This document shows positions 11,413 through 18,144 of a DNA stretch of 42,733 nt, in pieces. Source of the DNA: a virus; the IMG/VR virus record IMGVR_UViG_3300042884_000436, positions 1 to 42,733 of that record. One strand, given 5' to 3'. The translations under genes were made by a program, and so were the position numbers. A model generated the notes under the pieces. The model saw only the letters and a list, made by a program, of their open reading frames with translations, was not told the DNA's origin and did not search any database. How positions within the stretch are numbered: position 1 is the first letter of the stretch; each line of letters begins with the position of its first letter.

Positions 11413-13241
11413 ATAAATTCCTCTTCCATTTCAACTGGCACTGGTGGCTGTGAAAATTGCACATACTTTCGCGGCTGCTCCCCGCGCTTTCCAATGAACT
11501 GCATTGCCTTTCCGCCCCAGTAGGTTCCGACATAGCCTTCCCACTCACCATTGCGCTGCTTGCTGCAGGTAAGGCGTGAGTCTGGTACTGCCAAAAGTTC
11601 AGGAGGGACTGGCTCATATTCTGAGAGCTCCGATATCTCGCGCTCTTTCTTCTTGTTGCGCCAGATCGTGAGGACGGTGTCCGCCAAGTCGGTAATAGAG
11701 CCCGAGCCCTTCACATCCATTTTGCCTGTCGGGGTTTCCTCGTTCTCGCCCTTGCGCGAGTGCGTGACTAAGAACACTGTGGTTCCAGTCGTGTTTTTGA
11801 AGTCGCATAGTTCCTCCATGAACCTCTTCTGAGCACTGTAGTCGTCGTCGTCGATACCACATTTGGACATGTTGTCTATGAAGAAAACATCAATGCCGTA
11901 TTTTTTCCGTGCATAACGGAAGACCTCAAGCATCTTCGTTGTCTTCGCTGTACCGACAAGATCGAACAGCCAAAGCTTCTGCGCATACCAGTCGATGCAT
12001 GCGTTGGCATACGCCAGCGTAGGATCTCCCGTCGCTATACCAGCCGCTTGTCTGGTCAGACGTGTAAGCAAACGACGTGCTGGCATTTCCATCGAGGCGA
12101 TGCACACGCGCTTGCTCTGAAGCATTGCGTCCAGCGCGAACTGACCAGCGAGCTGTGACTTGCCGTGTCCGTTCACACCATTGAGGATCACGAGCTCCGC
12201 ATCGCGGAACCGAAGGTTGCCTTCAAGATCTTCGATCAACGGCTGGAAGCCACGGCTGTCTTGGTCGTTGTTGTACAGCTCACGAAGGATGTCCTCGCGA
12301 TACTCCGTTGCGCAGCGAAGCTCTTGCGGGTCGTAGCCAGCAGCTAGATCGCGGATGGCTTTGATGTCCACGCCAGCTAACAAGCACTCGTTCAGATCCT
12401 TATGCGGCAGTGATGCGCGGATGCAGCGGTGAATGCCAAGCCTGTCGGCAATCTCTCGAGCAGCGAGCTCGCCCTCTTCGTCCATGTCCAGAGCCAGCAC
12501 GATGGTTTCGAATCGCTCGAGGTTGTCGTATTCGTTCTCGATCCATTGCTGCTTCGCGCCCTTGCCTCCGCCGAATGGAACAGACAGCGCCGACACACCC
12601 ATCTGGTACGCAGCCATCGCGTCGAACTCACCTTCAGTGATCCATATCTCACGAGCATTTGGATCAACCGCTTGCCAGCCGAAGAGGCATGGCATCTGAC
12701 CTGCGGATGTCGGCCCCTGCTTTTTCTTGTCGTTCATGTCGCGGAACTTAATCATCCGCGCTTCGCCAAGTGGATCGATGAAGGGAAACAGGATGCGGTC
12801 ACCGTCAACAGCGATCCGAAACGCCTTCAGCGTATTAGAAGTTAGGCCACGTTTTTCTAACAGGGCGGTCTCTATTGGAGTCGCCTCGACCTTGCGTGTC
12901 CGCTCTGGTCTGACCGGCGATTGGTACTCCTTCTGCGTCGTGACGAACGACGGTCGCTCCACACCCAGCCACGAGCGAACCTCATCCATCGCCTCTATCA
13001 AGCTTAGGCTATGCACCGCACGCCAGAGGTCTACTAAGTCGCCGCCACTCTCACCTGTTGAGAAGTCGCTCCACACGCCAGCCTTCGGGCCAGTCATGTG
13101 GATGCGCAGTGACTGCCCCTTCTCACCACCAAGACCACCGACGCAGTACTCCGATCCATTAACGATTCCCGCTGGCAGCAAGTGCCGTAGCGCTGGAAGC
13201 ATGTTGCCGTTGAGGCGCTCCGATAATTCCCGTAAATCCAT
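11409..13241 (-). CDS. primase-helicase (TOPRIM plus DnaB-type helicase, T7 gp4-like)
   Basis: It unwinds the replication fork and probably primes DNA synthesis. The TOPRIM domain is at about 197-290: TEGEFD (E203, E205) and LDMDEEG (D252, D254). The RecA-type helicase is at about 320-580: Walker A GVNGHGKS (355-362), Walker B VFFID (452-456) and VFLVTHSRK. The N-terminal 100 residues look like a degenerate zinc-binding region: I see only one Cys (C33), so primer synthesis may be weak or absent, as in Twinkle-like helicases. It is directly downstream of the replication protein, with overlapping ends on both sides. Confidence 0.92.
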   Translation of the reverse strand: MDLRELSERLNGNMLPALRHLLPAGIVNGSEYCVGGLGGEKGQSLRIHMTGPKAGVWSDFSTGESGGDLVDLWRAVHSLSLIEAMDEVRSWLGVERPSFVTTQKEYQSPVRPERTRKVEATPIETALLEKRGLTSNTLKAFRIAVDGDRILFPFIDPLGEARMIKFRDMNDKKKQGPTSAGQMPCLFGWQAVDPNAREIWITEGEFDAMAAYQMGVSALSVPFGGGKGAKQQWIENEYDNLERFETIVLALDMDEEGELAAREIADRLGIHRCIRASLPHKDLNECLLAGVDIKAIRDLAAGYDPQELRCATEYREDILRELYNNDQDSRGFQPLIEDLEGNLRFRDAELVILNGVNGHGKSQLAGQFALDAMLQSKRVCIASMEMPARRLLTRLTRQAAGIATGDPTLAYANACIDWYAQKLWLFDLVGTAKTTKMLEVFRYARKKYGIDVFFIDNMSKCGIDDDDYSAQKRFMEELCDFKNTTGTTVFLVTHSRKGENEETPTGKMDVKGSGSITDLADTVLTIWRNKKKEREISELSEYEPVPPELLAVPDSRLTCSKQRNGEWEGYVGTYWGGKAMQFIGKRGEQPRKYVQFSQPPVPVEMEEEFI

Positions 13242-13242
13242 T

Positions 13243-14118
13243 TCAGTAGCTCCGTTCGCTCTTACCGTTTACTGCTTCCTCTAGCGCAGCAATCTCTGCC
13301 TTCATAACTTTGAGCGAATCCCACAGCTCTTGATTGTCTTTCTCCTGCTTGCACCTATCGAGCAACATTTCCTTCTTGTAGCGAAGGTCGTTTAGTTTCT
13401 CCCGCGCTTGCTTGAAGGACAGTCCAGCCATTGGACTGGCTGCAGCATTAGCCTTACCCTTCGGCACAAACATGCCGGTCCAACCGCCATTGATGTTGTG
13501 GTCAATGATCTGACGAACGGACCACCCTGCATCCACGCCTCCACGTAGAACATTGATAGCCAGCTTCCTTGCCTGATCAGTCAGCGGTTTCTTGATTTGC
13601 TTGCGCTGCTCTTCCCACTCTGCCCATGCATCTGCATCAATCCAATCTGGAACAGAAAAGGCGTCAGCCTTATTACTCTTCCCTTTATTCTCTTCCTTAT
13701 CTTTATTCCCTTTATTGTTCTGTGTCGCGGTGGTGTCGCGGTCCTGTCGCGCTGCTGTCGCGGTCCTGTCGCTCTGTCCCTTAGGATCGAGCTGGAAGGC
13801 GTTGTAATTGTTGATAGAAATGATGGTGACACCTGTCGCGCTATCGACCGACACCATGTCGCGGTCAACGAGACGTGTGAGAAAGCGATTTGCCCAATCT
13901 TTGCTGCGTTCTAGGTGCGTCGCCATGTCCCGTACCGACATCGCTAGTTGCCCACGTTGCAGTTTTATGGGGCGTTCTTTGTAGCGCACATCTACTTCTC
14001 TCCACGATGCTCGCAGCACCATCCACGCAAAGGCCATAGCCTCTGCATCAGTGCGAAAGATCGAGTGATCTAATAAACGGCGGTAAATAAGGACGTACCC
14101 GCCCAACTCATGTGACAT
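13243..14118 (-). CDS. replication initiation/organiser protein with N-terminal winged helix (291 aa)
   Basis: The N-terminal domain (about 1-115) resembles the winged helix of phage replication organisers and DnaD-like proteins: GYVLIYRRLLDH, RGQLAMSVRDMATHL, and a recognition helix near SKDWANRFLTRL. A low-complexity linker (about 116-150, rich in T, A, D, R, N and K) is encoded by the iteron/AT-rich region. The C-terminal part is helical (DWIDADAWAEWEEQRKQIKK onward) with a final coiled coil. It probably binds the origin inside its own gene and recruits the helicase encoded next, as lambda O does. TTGGAGG upstream of the ATG is complementary to a loop in the leader. Confidence 0.75.
   Translation of the reverse strand: MSHELGGYVLIYRRLLDHSIFRTDAEAMAFAWMVLRASWREVDVRYKERPIKLQRGQLAMSVRDMATHLERSKDWANRFLTRLVDRDMVSVDSATGVTIISINNYNAFQLDPKGQSDRTATAARQDRDTTATQNNKGNKDKEENKGKSNKADAFSVPDWIDADAWAEWEEQRKQIKKPLTDQARKLAINVLRGGVDAGWSVRQIIDHNINGGWTGMFVPKGKANAAASPMAGLSFKQAREKLNDLRYKKEMLLDRCKQEKDNQELWDSLKVMKAEIAALEEAVNGKSERSY
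13665..13722. other. AT-rich tract, candidate DNA unwinding element
   Basis: This pyrimidine-skewed, AT-rich stretch contains TTTATT three times (within TTTATTC, TTTATTC and TTTATTG) and abuts the 11-bp iterons. It lies in the linker-coding part of the replication gene, where the protein (Asn/Lys/Glu/Gly-rich) tolerates such composition. Iterons beside an AT-rich unwinding tract inside an initiator gene is the layout of lambdoid origins. That this one works as an origin is inference. Confidence 0.5.
13723..13777. repeat. five 11-bp iterons inside the replication-protein gene
   Basis: TGTCGC recurs at 13723, 13734, 13745, 13756 and 13767, each exactly 11 bp apart. The units are TGTCGCGGTGG, TGTCGCGGTCC, TGTCGCGCTGC, TGTCGCGGTCC and TGTCGCTCTGT. 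Two more copies of TGTCGCG stand at 13834 and 13857. Eleven is not a multiple of three, so the repeat is not explained by a repeated peptide, and it places each site on one face of the helix. The likely role is as binding sites for the protein encoded here. Confidence 0.75.
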
Positions 14119-14121
14119 TCA

Positions 14122-14257
14122 AAACCTCCAATCTCTGCGGTCCTTCACCGCTCTTGTTCGTTCGCTTTAAAAATGTGACGGCAGGGCCAATGCGAAATTT
14201 GGAGGTTTCGCACAAGCGAACATTGGCCGGTTCCCGTCGCGATACGGTAGCCGTCAC
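14122..14257 (-). promoter_or_regulatory. leader RNA of the replication operon with anti-Shine-Dalgarno loop
   Basis: This takes up part of the 361-base divergent gap (14119-14479). On the - strand, GTGACGG (14257-14251) pairs with CCGTCAC (14181-14175), enclosing CCGT-CGCGAT-ACGG type hairpin 14234-14247 and an arm GGCCAATG (14228-14221) / CATTGGCC (14192-14185). That arm's tip is GCGAAA / TTTCGC with loop CCTCCAAA. AAACCTCCAA (14208-14199) is a perfect 10-base complement of TTGGAGGTTT (14131-14122), the ribosome binding site of the replication gene. TTCGC-TTGT-GCGAA (14219-14206) is a competing hairpin. It could equally be a cruciform or operator at DNA level. Confidence 0.55.
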
Positions 14258-14409
14258 GAGCTGCACATATTTCCGCTTTTCTTTTTGCGCAAGTGGAAAT
14301 GTGTTGGCGTTCTACATCTGCTGTGGAGATTTTTTCTACGCAGCTTTATATGCACCGCGCACAGATGACACATGGCTAATCTTTTTCCACATGTTTCGAA
14401 ACACAGGAA

Positions 14410-14437
14410 TTGACGCAGCGAAATTAGTCTCTATGTT
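14410..14437 (+). promoter_or_regulatory. candidate promoter of the recombination operon
   Basis: TTGACG (14410-14415), a 16-base spacer and TATGTT (14432-14437) give a reasonable sigma-70-type promoter reading toward the annealing-protein gene. Immediately after it, GCATCG (14440-14445) / CGATGC (14452-14457) is an inverted repeat that could be an operator or a 5' hairpin. The remainder of the gap (about 14258-14409) is AT-rich in places and shows no gene I can support. Confidence 0.45.
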
Positions 14438-14479
14438 GTGCATCGACACGACGATGCGTGTTCACAGAAAGGAATGTAT

Positions 14480-15121
14480 ATGGAGACTGTTTCAAATCCC
14501 AAGACAAAGAGCGTCTGGGAAACCCTATCAGCCATAAACGTCAACGAAAACATCGAGAAGAAGAATGGCTTCTCATATCTGTCGTGGTCGTGGGCGTGGG
14601 CTACGCTGATGAATCACTACCCAGAATCGGAGTTCTGGTTTGAGAACCAGCAGGGAGAGCACGGCGATCTAAACAATGATGGGGTCATCCGCTATCCGGA
14701 TGGAACCGCAGAAGTTCGTTGCGTGCTGACTGTAGACGCCACCACACACACGATGTGGTTGCCGGTGATGGACTACAAGAACCAAGCCATCAAGAATCCA
14801 AACGCACGCGACATCAACGACGCAAAGATGCGCTGCCTCGTGAAGGCAATGTCTCTGTTTGGTCTTGGCCTCTACATCTACGCTGGTGAAGATCTGCCAG
14901 ACGCCAGCAAGCAGAAGCCTGCTCCTGCAGCAGACCATGTAGTTGGCCTCGTTGATGAAAAAGTTCAGTTACTCAAGGCTGTGACTGATGCAGCGACGCT
15001 CGATGATCTGAAGGTGGCGTTCACTAAGGCCAGTAAGTACGCACGCAATCGGAATGATGACGTGCTCTTTGCCGAAGTGACGAAGACCAAGGACGCACGC
15101 AAAGCCGCGCTCTCTAAGTAA
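14480..15121 (+). CDS. Sak-type single-strand annealing protein (DUF1071 family, 213 aa)
   Basis: It anneals complementary single strands in phage recombination. Family hallmarks are YLSWSWAWATL (33-43), the central MWLPVMDYKNQAI with NPNARDINDAKMRCLVKAMS (92-125), and FGLGLYIYAGEDLP (127-140), followed by a variable tail. The start is at 14480, because AAAGGA (14468-14473) is 6 bases upstream; an ATG at 14474 is too close. It is the first gene of a + strand cassette with its exonuclease partner next. Confidence 0.88.
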   Translation: METVSNPKTKSVWETLSAINVNENIEKKNGFSYLSWSWAWATLMNHYPESEFWFENQQGEHGDLNNDGVIRYPDGTAEVRCVLTVDATTHTMWLPVMDYKNQAIKNPNARDINDAKMRCLVKAMSLFGLGLYIYAGEDLPDASKQKPAPAADHVVGLVDEKVQLLKAVTDAATLDDLKVAFTKASKYARNRNDDVLFAEVTKTKDARKAALSK

Positions 15122-15131
15122 GGATCTATTG

Positions 15132-16034
15132 ATGGAACAGAGAAGTGACGAGTGGTTTAAGGCGCGTGTAGGCGTCATCACCGGAAGCCGTGTTGGCGGA
15201 ATTCTTGGTGTTAACCCATTCCAAAAGACTGACGATGTGATGCGCGACATGGTTCGTGAACACTTCGGGGCTGCTCGTGAATTCACTGGCAACGCCGCCA
15301 CCAATCACGGTGAGCGTATGGAGCCTGTGGCATTAGCGTTCTACGAGTCTGTGGCTGGCGTCACAGTTACGCAGACCGGCATCGTTAAGCACGATGACTA
15401 CAACTGGCTTGGTGCGTCGCCTGATGGACTGATCGGTTTCGATGGCGGCTTGGAGATCAAGTGTCCCTACTGGGCAAAGCAACCATATTCGGTTCATGAA
15501 AAACCAAGCTACTACGCACAGTGTCAGCACGTCATGGAGGTGTGCGATCTCCAGTGGATGGACTTCTTCTGCTACATCAGTGAGGACTTATATCTTCTCG
15601 AGCGGCTTGAGCGGAACCCAACTTGGTTCGCCGACAACCTGCCAAAGCTTGAAGCGTTTCGCAAAAAGTACCTCGAGATAATAGGGGACGAAACCAAAGC
15701 CAAGGCATATCTCGATACGGAGATCGCTGTCGTATCGAACGTGCGCACTGAGCTGATGTCGGATCTCTTCATTGAGATCAAGGCGAAAGAGGCAGAGATT
15801 GCTCCGTTAAAGGATGCATACGAAGCTCTCAAAAAAGAACTGGGCTCTGAGTTCGGTTCTTTCCAGACGGGTCGTATTACGGTTCAGAAGGTAGAGAAGA
15901 AAGGGGCGGTAGATCATGCCGCTGTTTATAAAACCGTAGACGTTGACAGTCTCTTAGCCGCCAAAGGCAAGTCCGTTGAGGACTTCAGAAAAGAGAACGT
16001 CACCAGCTACACAGTGAAAATCATAGAGGACTGA
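15132..16034 (+). CDS. YqaJ-type (lambda exonuclease family) recombination nuclease (300 aa)
   Basis: This 5'-3' exonuclease degrades one strand so the annealing protein can act. Its YqaJ core is EQRSDEWFKARVGVITGS at the start, NHGERMEP (E64), ASPDGLIG (D98), LEIKCP (E108, K110) and YYAQCQHVM (Q130, Q132). The C-terminal third is a helical, charged extension. The ATG at 15132 follows AAGGA, and the gap to the annealing gene is 10 bases. Exonuclease plus annealing protein is a classical two-component recombinase. Confidence 0.92.
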   Translation: MEQRSDEWFKARVGVITGSRVGGILGVNPFQKTDDVMRDMVREHFGAAREFTGNAATNHGERMEPVALAFYESVAGVTVTQTGIVKHDDYNWLGASPDGLIGFDGGLEIKCPYWAKQPYSVHEKPSYYAQCQHVMEVCDLQWMDFFCYISEDLYLLERLERNPTWFADNLPKLEAFRKKYLEIIGDETKAKAYLDTEIAVVSNVRTELMSDLFIEIKAKEAEIAPLKDAYEALKKELGSEFGSFQTGRITVQKVEKKGAVDHAAVYKTVDVDSLLAAKGKSVEDFRKENVTSYTVKIIED

Positions 16035-16035
16035 T

Positions 16036-16218
16036 ATGGGACGGCCTAGAAAAGATAACCAGAACCGTCTGGTTCAAACAACGATTGACGACGTGATGTA
16101 TCGCGCACTGTGCGAGATGTCGATTAAGGAAGACAGGCCTATCGCTGGCGTCGTGCGACAGGCAATCAATCTCTACCTTGCGCACATTGATCGTATGCGC
16201 AAAGTTGAACTCTCATAA
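16036..16218 (+). CDS. ribbon-helix-helix-type small DNA-binding protein (60 aa)
   Basis: The size and pattern fit Arc/MetJ-type repressors: a basic N-terminal arm (GRPRKDNQNR), a strand (LVQTTID), a helix (VMYRALCEMSIKED), a turn with R-P-I, and a second helix (GVVRQAINLYLAHID). It would act as a dimer or tetramer on operator DNA. It starts one base after the YqaJ stop. The target may be a local promoter such as the inverted repeats at 14440 or 3111, but this is a guess. Confidence 0.75.
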   Translation: MGRPRKDNQNRLVQTTIDDVMYRALCEMSIKEDRPIAGVVRQAINLYLAHIDRMRKVELS

Positions 16219-16230
16219 GAAAGGCACAGG

Positions 16231-16524
16231 ATGGCTTACGAACAAAAACCAAATACGTTTTCTCTTTTCCGCGACAGTGAGGAGCGGATCGAGGAGCGCA
16301 AGAAGTTCTATCGCGAAAAGGATTGGGACCCTGAGGGCGTTCCTATCTACAGCGGAAGGATGCTTCTCGATACCGGCGAAGAGCTGAACATCGAGGCTCG
16401 CGTTATCGAAGGTGCGAAGGGCAAGTTCTTTGCTGGTCGCGTGTGGAAGAAGAAGCTTGTTGACGCACCAGTACAGCGTCAGGCACCGCCACCACAAGAC
16501 GATCTGGACGACGCACCGTTCTAA
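16231..16524 (+). CDS. small protein with SSB-like acidic C-terminal tip (97 aa)
   Basis: It ends in DDLDDAPF, the acidic-hydrophobic tip by which single-strand binding proteins (typically DDDIPF) recruit repair and replication proteins, preceded by a Pro/Gln linker. The middle (about 37-75, GVPIYSGRMLLDTGEELNIE onward) could form a small beta-barrel. With the annealing protein and exonuclease just upstream, a role as a phage ssDNA-binding protein is likely. It is shorter than normal SSB, and no OB-fold is proven by eye. Confidence 0.55.
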   Translation: MAYEQKPNTFSLFRDSEERIEERKKFYREKDWDPEGVPIYSGRMLLDTGEELNIEARVIEGAKGKFFAGRVWKKKLVDAPVQRQAPPPQDDLDDAPF

Positions 16525-16541
16525 TGAATAACAAATTGGGA

Positions 16542-16561
16542 GGGGTGGCTTTGGTCACCCC
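16542..16561 (+). terminator. weak hairpin terminator after the recombination cassette
   Basis: GGGGTG (16542-16547) / CACCCC (16556-16561) forms a 6-bp GC-rich stem with an 8-base loop, followed by TTCTT. It resembles an intrinsic terminator with a short U-tract and may give partial termination before the regulatory/integrase genes. Confidence 0.45.
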
Positions 16562-16577
16562 TTCTTAGGTAAATGGA

Positions 16578-16715
16578 ATGACACTGCTAATCGCTTGTTT
16601 GTTGATCCACGTCGGCGGCTTGCACTATCTATGGTACGTGCTGGCAACTTACCTCTGGGCTATGAAGTGGTTCCTTAAATATTGGGGTTCTTTAACTGAT
16701 GTTGGTGATTGTTAG
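16578..16715 (+). CDS. small membrane protein (45 aa)
   Basis: A 45-codon frame: MTLLIACLLIHVGGLHYLWY, then VLATYLWAMKWFLKYW. It is strongly hydrophobic and aromatic, probably one or two membrane helices. The ribosome binding site is weak (AGGTAAATGGA). Its last codons overlap the next gene by 17 bases, and the hydrophobic pattern without stops is the main support. Confidence 0.45.
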   Translation: MTLLIACLLIHVGGLHYLWYVLATYLWAMKWFLKYWGSLTDVGDC

Positions 16716-17046
16716 AAACGAAGGATCTCTTGTTTATGGAGGCACGAGTCTGAATGAAGATCTTGAGCACACCTTTGATCACGCTATCTGTGTTCAGAAG
16801 GTTGGTCAGGATACGGGCGGCGAGTTTGCTGAGATAACTGTTAAGCGCAGTGATGGCTCAGAGGAGCTGTTCAAACTTGATCATGTGAATAAGGAGCACA
16901 CCATCGACGGCATTGTCTTGGTTGCCCTCATTAGCTTTATCAAGTGGAAGACAGATGACCATCGCCTGCCAGCGGTAAGGCTGGGGTTCGATGCTCCTCG
17001 AAGCTACAGGCTTGTTCGGGATAACGCGATTAAACGTACAGAATAA
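16699..17046 (+). CDS. CsrA-like RNA-binding protein with a large internal insertion (115 aa)
   Basis: The N-terminus MLVIVRNEGSLVYGG resembles CsrA strands 1-2 (ML-x-L-x-R-x-x-GE-x-x-x-IG). The C-terminus VRLGFDAPRSYRLVRDNAIKR (93-113) resembles CsrA strands 4-5 and the start of its helix (VRxGxxAPxxVxVxRxEI), with R107 at the place of the RNA-binding Arg44. About 75 residues (16-91) are inserted between, where ordinary CsrA has about 15. CsrA dimers bind GGA motifs in messenger leaders and control translation and stability. A phage version next to the integrase could regulate host or phage messages. The family call is by eye from the two ends only. Confidence 0.5.
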   Translation: MLVIVRNEGSLVYGGTSLNEDLEHTFDHAICVQKVGQDTGGEFAEITVKRSDGSEELFKLDHVNKEHTIDGIVLVALISFIKWKTDDHRLPAVRLGFDAPRSYRLVRDNAIKRTE

Positions 17047-17088
17047 GTTAAATTGAAAGGTTGTGGTCGATATGGATATGATGACGAC

Positions 17089-17105
17089 TGTGGGTGCCTC
17101 CAACC
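17089..17105. repeat. 17-bp inverted repeat, left copy (upstream of integrase start)
   Basis: TGTGGGTGCCTCCAACC occurs here and, in reverse complement, at 18080-18096 across the edge of the attP core. An exact 17-bp match by chance within 1 kb is very unlikely. It sits 20 bases upstream of the preferred integrase start, which suggests an integrase-binding site that could also control the gene. Confidence 0.8.
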
Positions 17106-17125
17106 GTTCACCGATTGGAGGGTTT

Positions 17126-17953
17126 ATGGAAGGTAAGACTTGGGACGAAGCCGCAAAGCGGTGGCTGGACGGACGGACCACTAAGTGGACCAAGCAGGAG
17201 CAGCACTATATAGAGGTGCTCTCGCATTACTTAGGTGGCCTGCCTCTTGGCCGTATCACAAAGGGGGTGTTGGCGGATCTTCGCGATGACATGCTGAAGA
17301 CCCGCGCTGTGTCTACCGTCAACCGTTACCTGACCGTGCTGCGGTCAGTGCTGAACATGGCGAGGGACGAGTGGGAATGGATCGACACCGTACCCAAGAT
17401 CAAGAGGATGGAAGAAACCTCGAGGGTCAGGTACATCGACAAGGACGAAGCTCGCCGCTTGATCAGAGAGCTACCGTCACATCTGAAGGACAAGGTTATC
17501 TTCGCCCTCACCACTGGACTTCGGGACGCCAATGTCCGCGAGCTCCGCTGGGAAGAGGTCGACCTTCAGAACAGGATGGTGACAATCGAAGGGGTCCGGA
17601 TGAAGAACGGGAAGCCGCTCTCGATCCCTCTGAACGACACCGCCTATGACGTTCTCTGGAAACGGTTCAGAGCTAAGGACAGGAACGCTGAGTGGGTGTT
17701 TGCGTATGGCGGCAGGCCAGTACAGCGCAGCAACACGAAGGCTTTCAGGAAGGCTCTGAAGAGGGCTGGGATTGAGAACTTCAGATGGCACGACCTGCGG
17801 CATACGTGGGCCTCGTGGCACATCCAGAAGGGTACTCACACCGCAGCCGTTCGCGAGATGGGTGGTTGGTCTGATGACCGGATGGTTCAACGCTACGCGC
17901 ATCTGTCGACAAAGCACCTGCGCAAAGCTGCGGACAACGTCGGATCGCTGTAA
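17126..17953 (+). CDS. int: tyrosine-recombinase integrase (275 aa)
   Basis: It inserts and excises the phage genome. Catalytic residues (numbering from 17126) are R133 (TTGLRDANVREL), H222-x-x-R225 (WHDLRHTW), W248 in the second His/Trp position (GGWS) and the nucleophile Y257 (VQRYAHLS). The N-terminal part is a SAM-like core-binding domain (KTWDEAAKRWLDG onward). The start at 17126 is chosen because GGAGGG is just upstream and relatives begin in this region. In-frame starts at 17063 and 17072 would add up to 21 residues that cover the 17-bp repeat. The attachment site lies about 80 bases downstream. Confidence 0.93.
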   Translation: MEGKTWDEAAKRWLDGRTTKWTKQEQHYIEVLSHYLGGLPLGRITKGVLADLRDDMLKTRAVSTVNRYLTVLRSVLNMARDEWEWIDTVPKIKRMEETSRVRYIDKDEARRLIRELPSHLKDKVIFALTTGLRDANVRELRWEEVDLQNRMVTIEGVRMKNGKPLSIPLNDTAYDVLWKRFRAKDRNAEWVFAYGGRPVQRSNTKAFRKALKRAGIENFRWHDLRHTWASWHIQKGTHTAAVREMGGWSDDRMVQRYAHLSTKHLRKAADNVGSL

Positions 17954-17998
17954 GAAAAAGGGGGCTAAATATCTGTGGATAAACAACCCCCGTATTCC

Positions 17999-18030
17999 AT
18001 AACTTCCGTGAAGAAAACCACGTAAGTTAT
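17999..18030. repeat. imperfect palindrome between integrase and attP
   Basis: ATAACTTCCGTG (17999-18010) and CACGTAAGTTAT (18019-18030) are complementary at 11 of 12 positions around an 8-base loop. It may be an integrase or accessory-factor arm site, or a hairpin ending the integrase message. Confidence 0.55.
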
Positions 18031-18034
18031 TGAT

Positions 18035-18084
18035 TGGAGCGGGTAACGAGGCTCGAACTCGTGACCTCGACCTTGGCAAGGTTG
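18035..18084 (-). other. attP: attP core: 3' half of a tRNA-Gly(GCC) gene
   Basis: On the - strand this reads as the anticodon arm (loop TTGCCAA, anticodon GCC), variable loop, T arm (ACGAG-TTCGAGC-CTCGT) and 3' acceptor strand TACCCGC-TCCA, closely like alphaproteobacterial tRNA-Gly. The 5' half is missing: upstream bases do not form a D arm and do not supply the GCGGGTA needed for the acceptor. The anticodon stem has a mismatch that the host 5' half would repair. A tRNA 3' half beside an integrase is the standard attP form, so integration would restore an intact tRNA gene. Confidence 0.85.
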
Positions 18085-18096
18085 GAGGCACCCACA
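18080..18096. repeat. 17-bp inverted repeat, right copy (edge of attP core)
   Basis: GGTTGGAGGCACCCACA is the exact reverse complement of 17089-17105. It begins within the tRNA-like core (anticodon stem) and extends into the phage-specific arm. See the finding on integrase autoregulation. Confidence 0.8.
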
Positions 18097-18144
18097 ACGA
18101 GGAAACCCCTTGCCGCTCCAGTACTTACGCGATAAACCTAACGG

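Noticed and set aside
13723-13777. CRISPR array
   Set aside because: The 11-bp units are contiguous, with no spacers, and lie inside a coding gene.
14112-14537. 141-codon frame in the divergent gap
   Set aside because: It covers the structured leader and candidate promoter, has no ribosome binding site, and its end overlaps the Sak-type gene out of frame.
18035-18120. Complete tRNA-Gly gene
   Set aside because: A GGAGCGG at the far end can pair with CCGCTCC, but it is out of register with the true acceptor strand, and no D arm can be formed; only the 3' half is tRNA-like.
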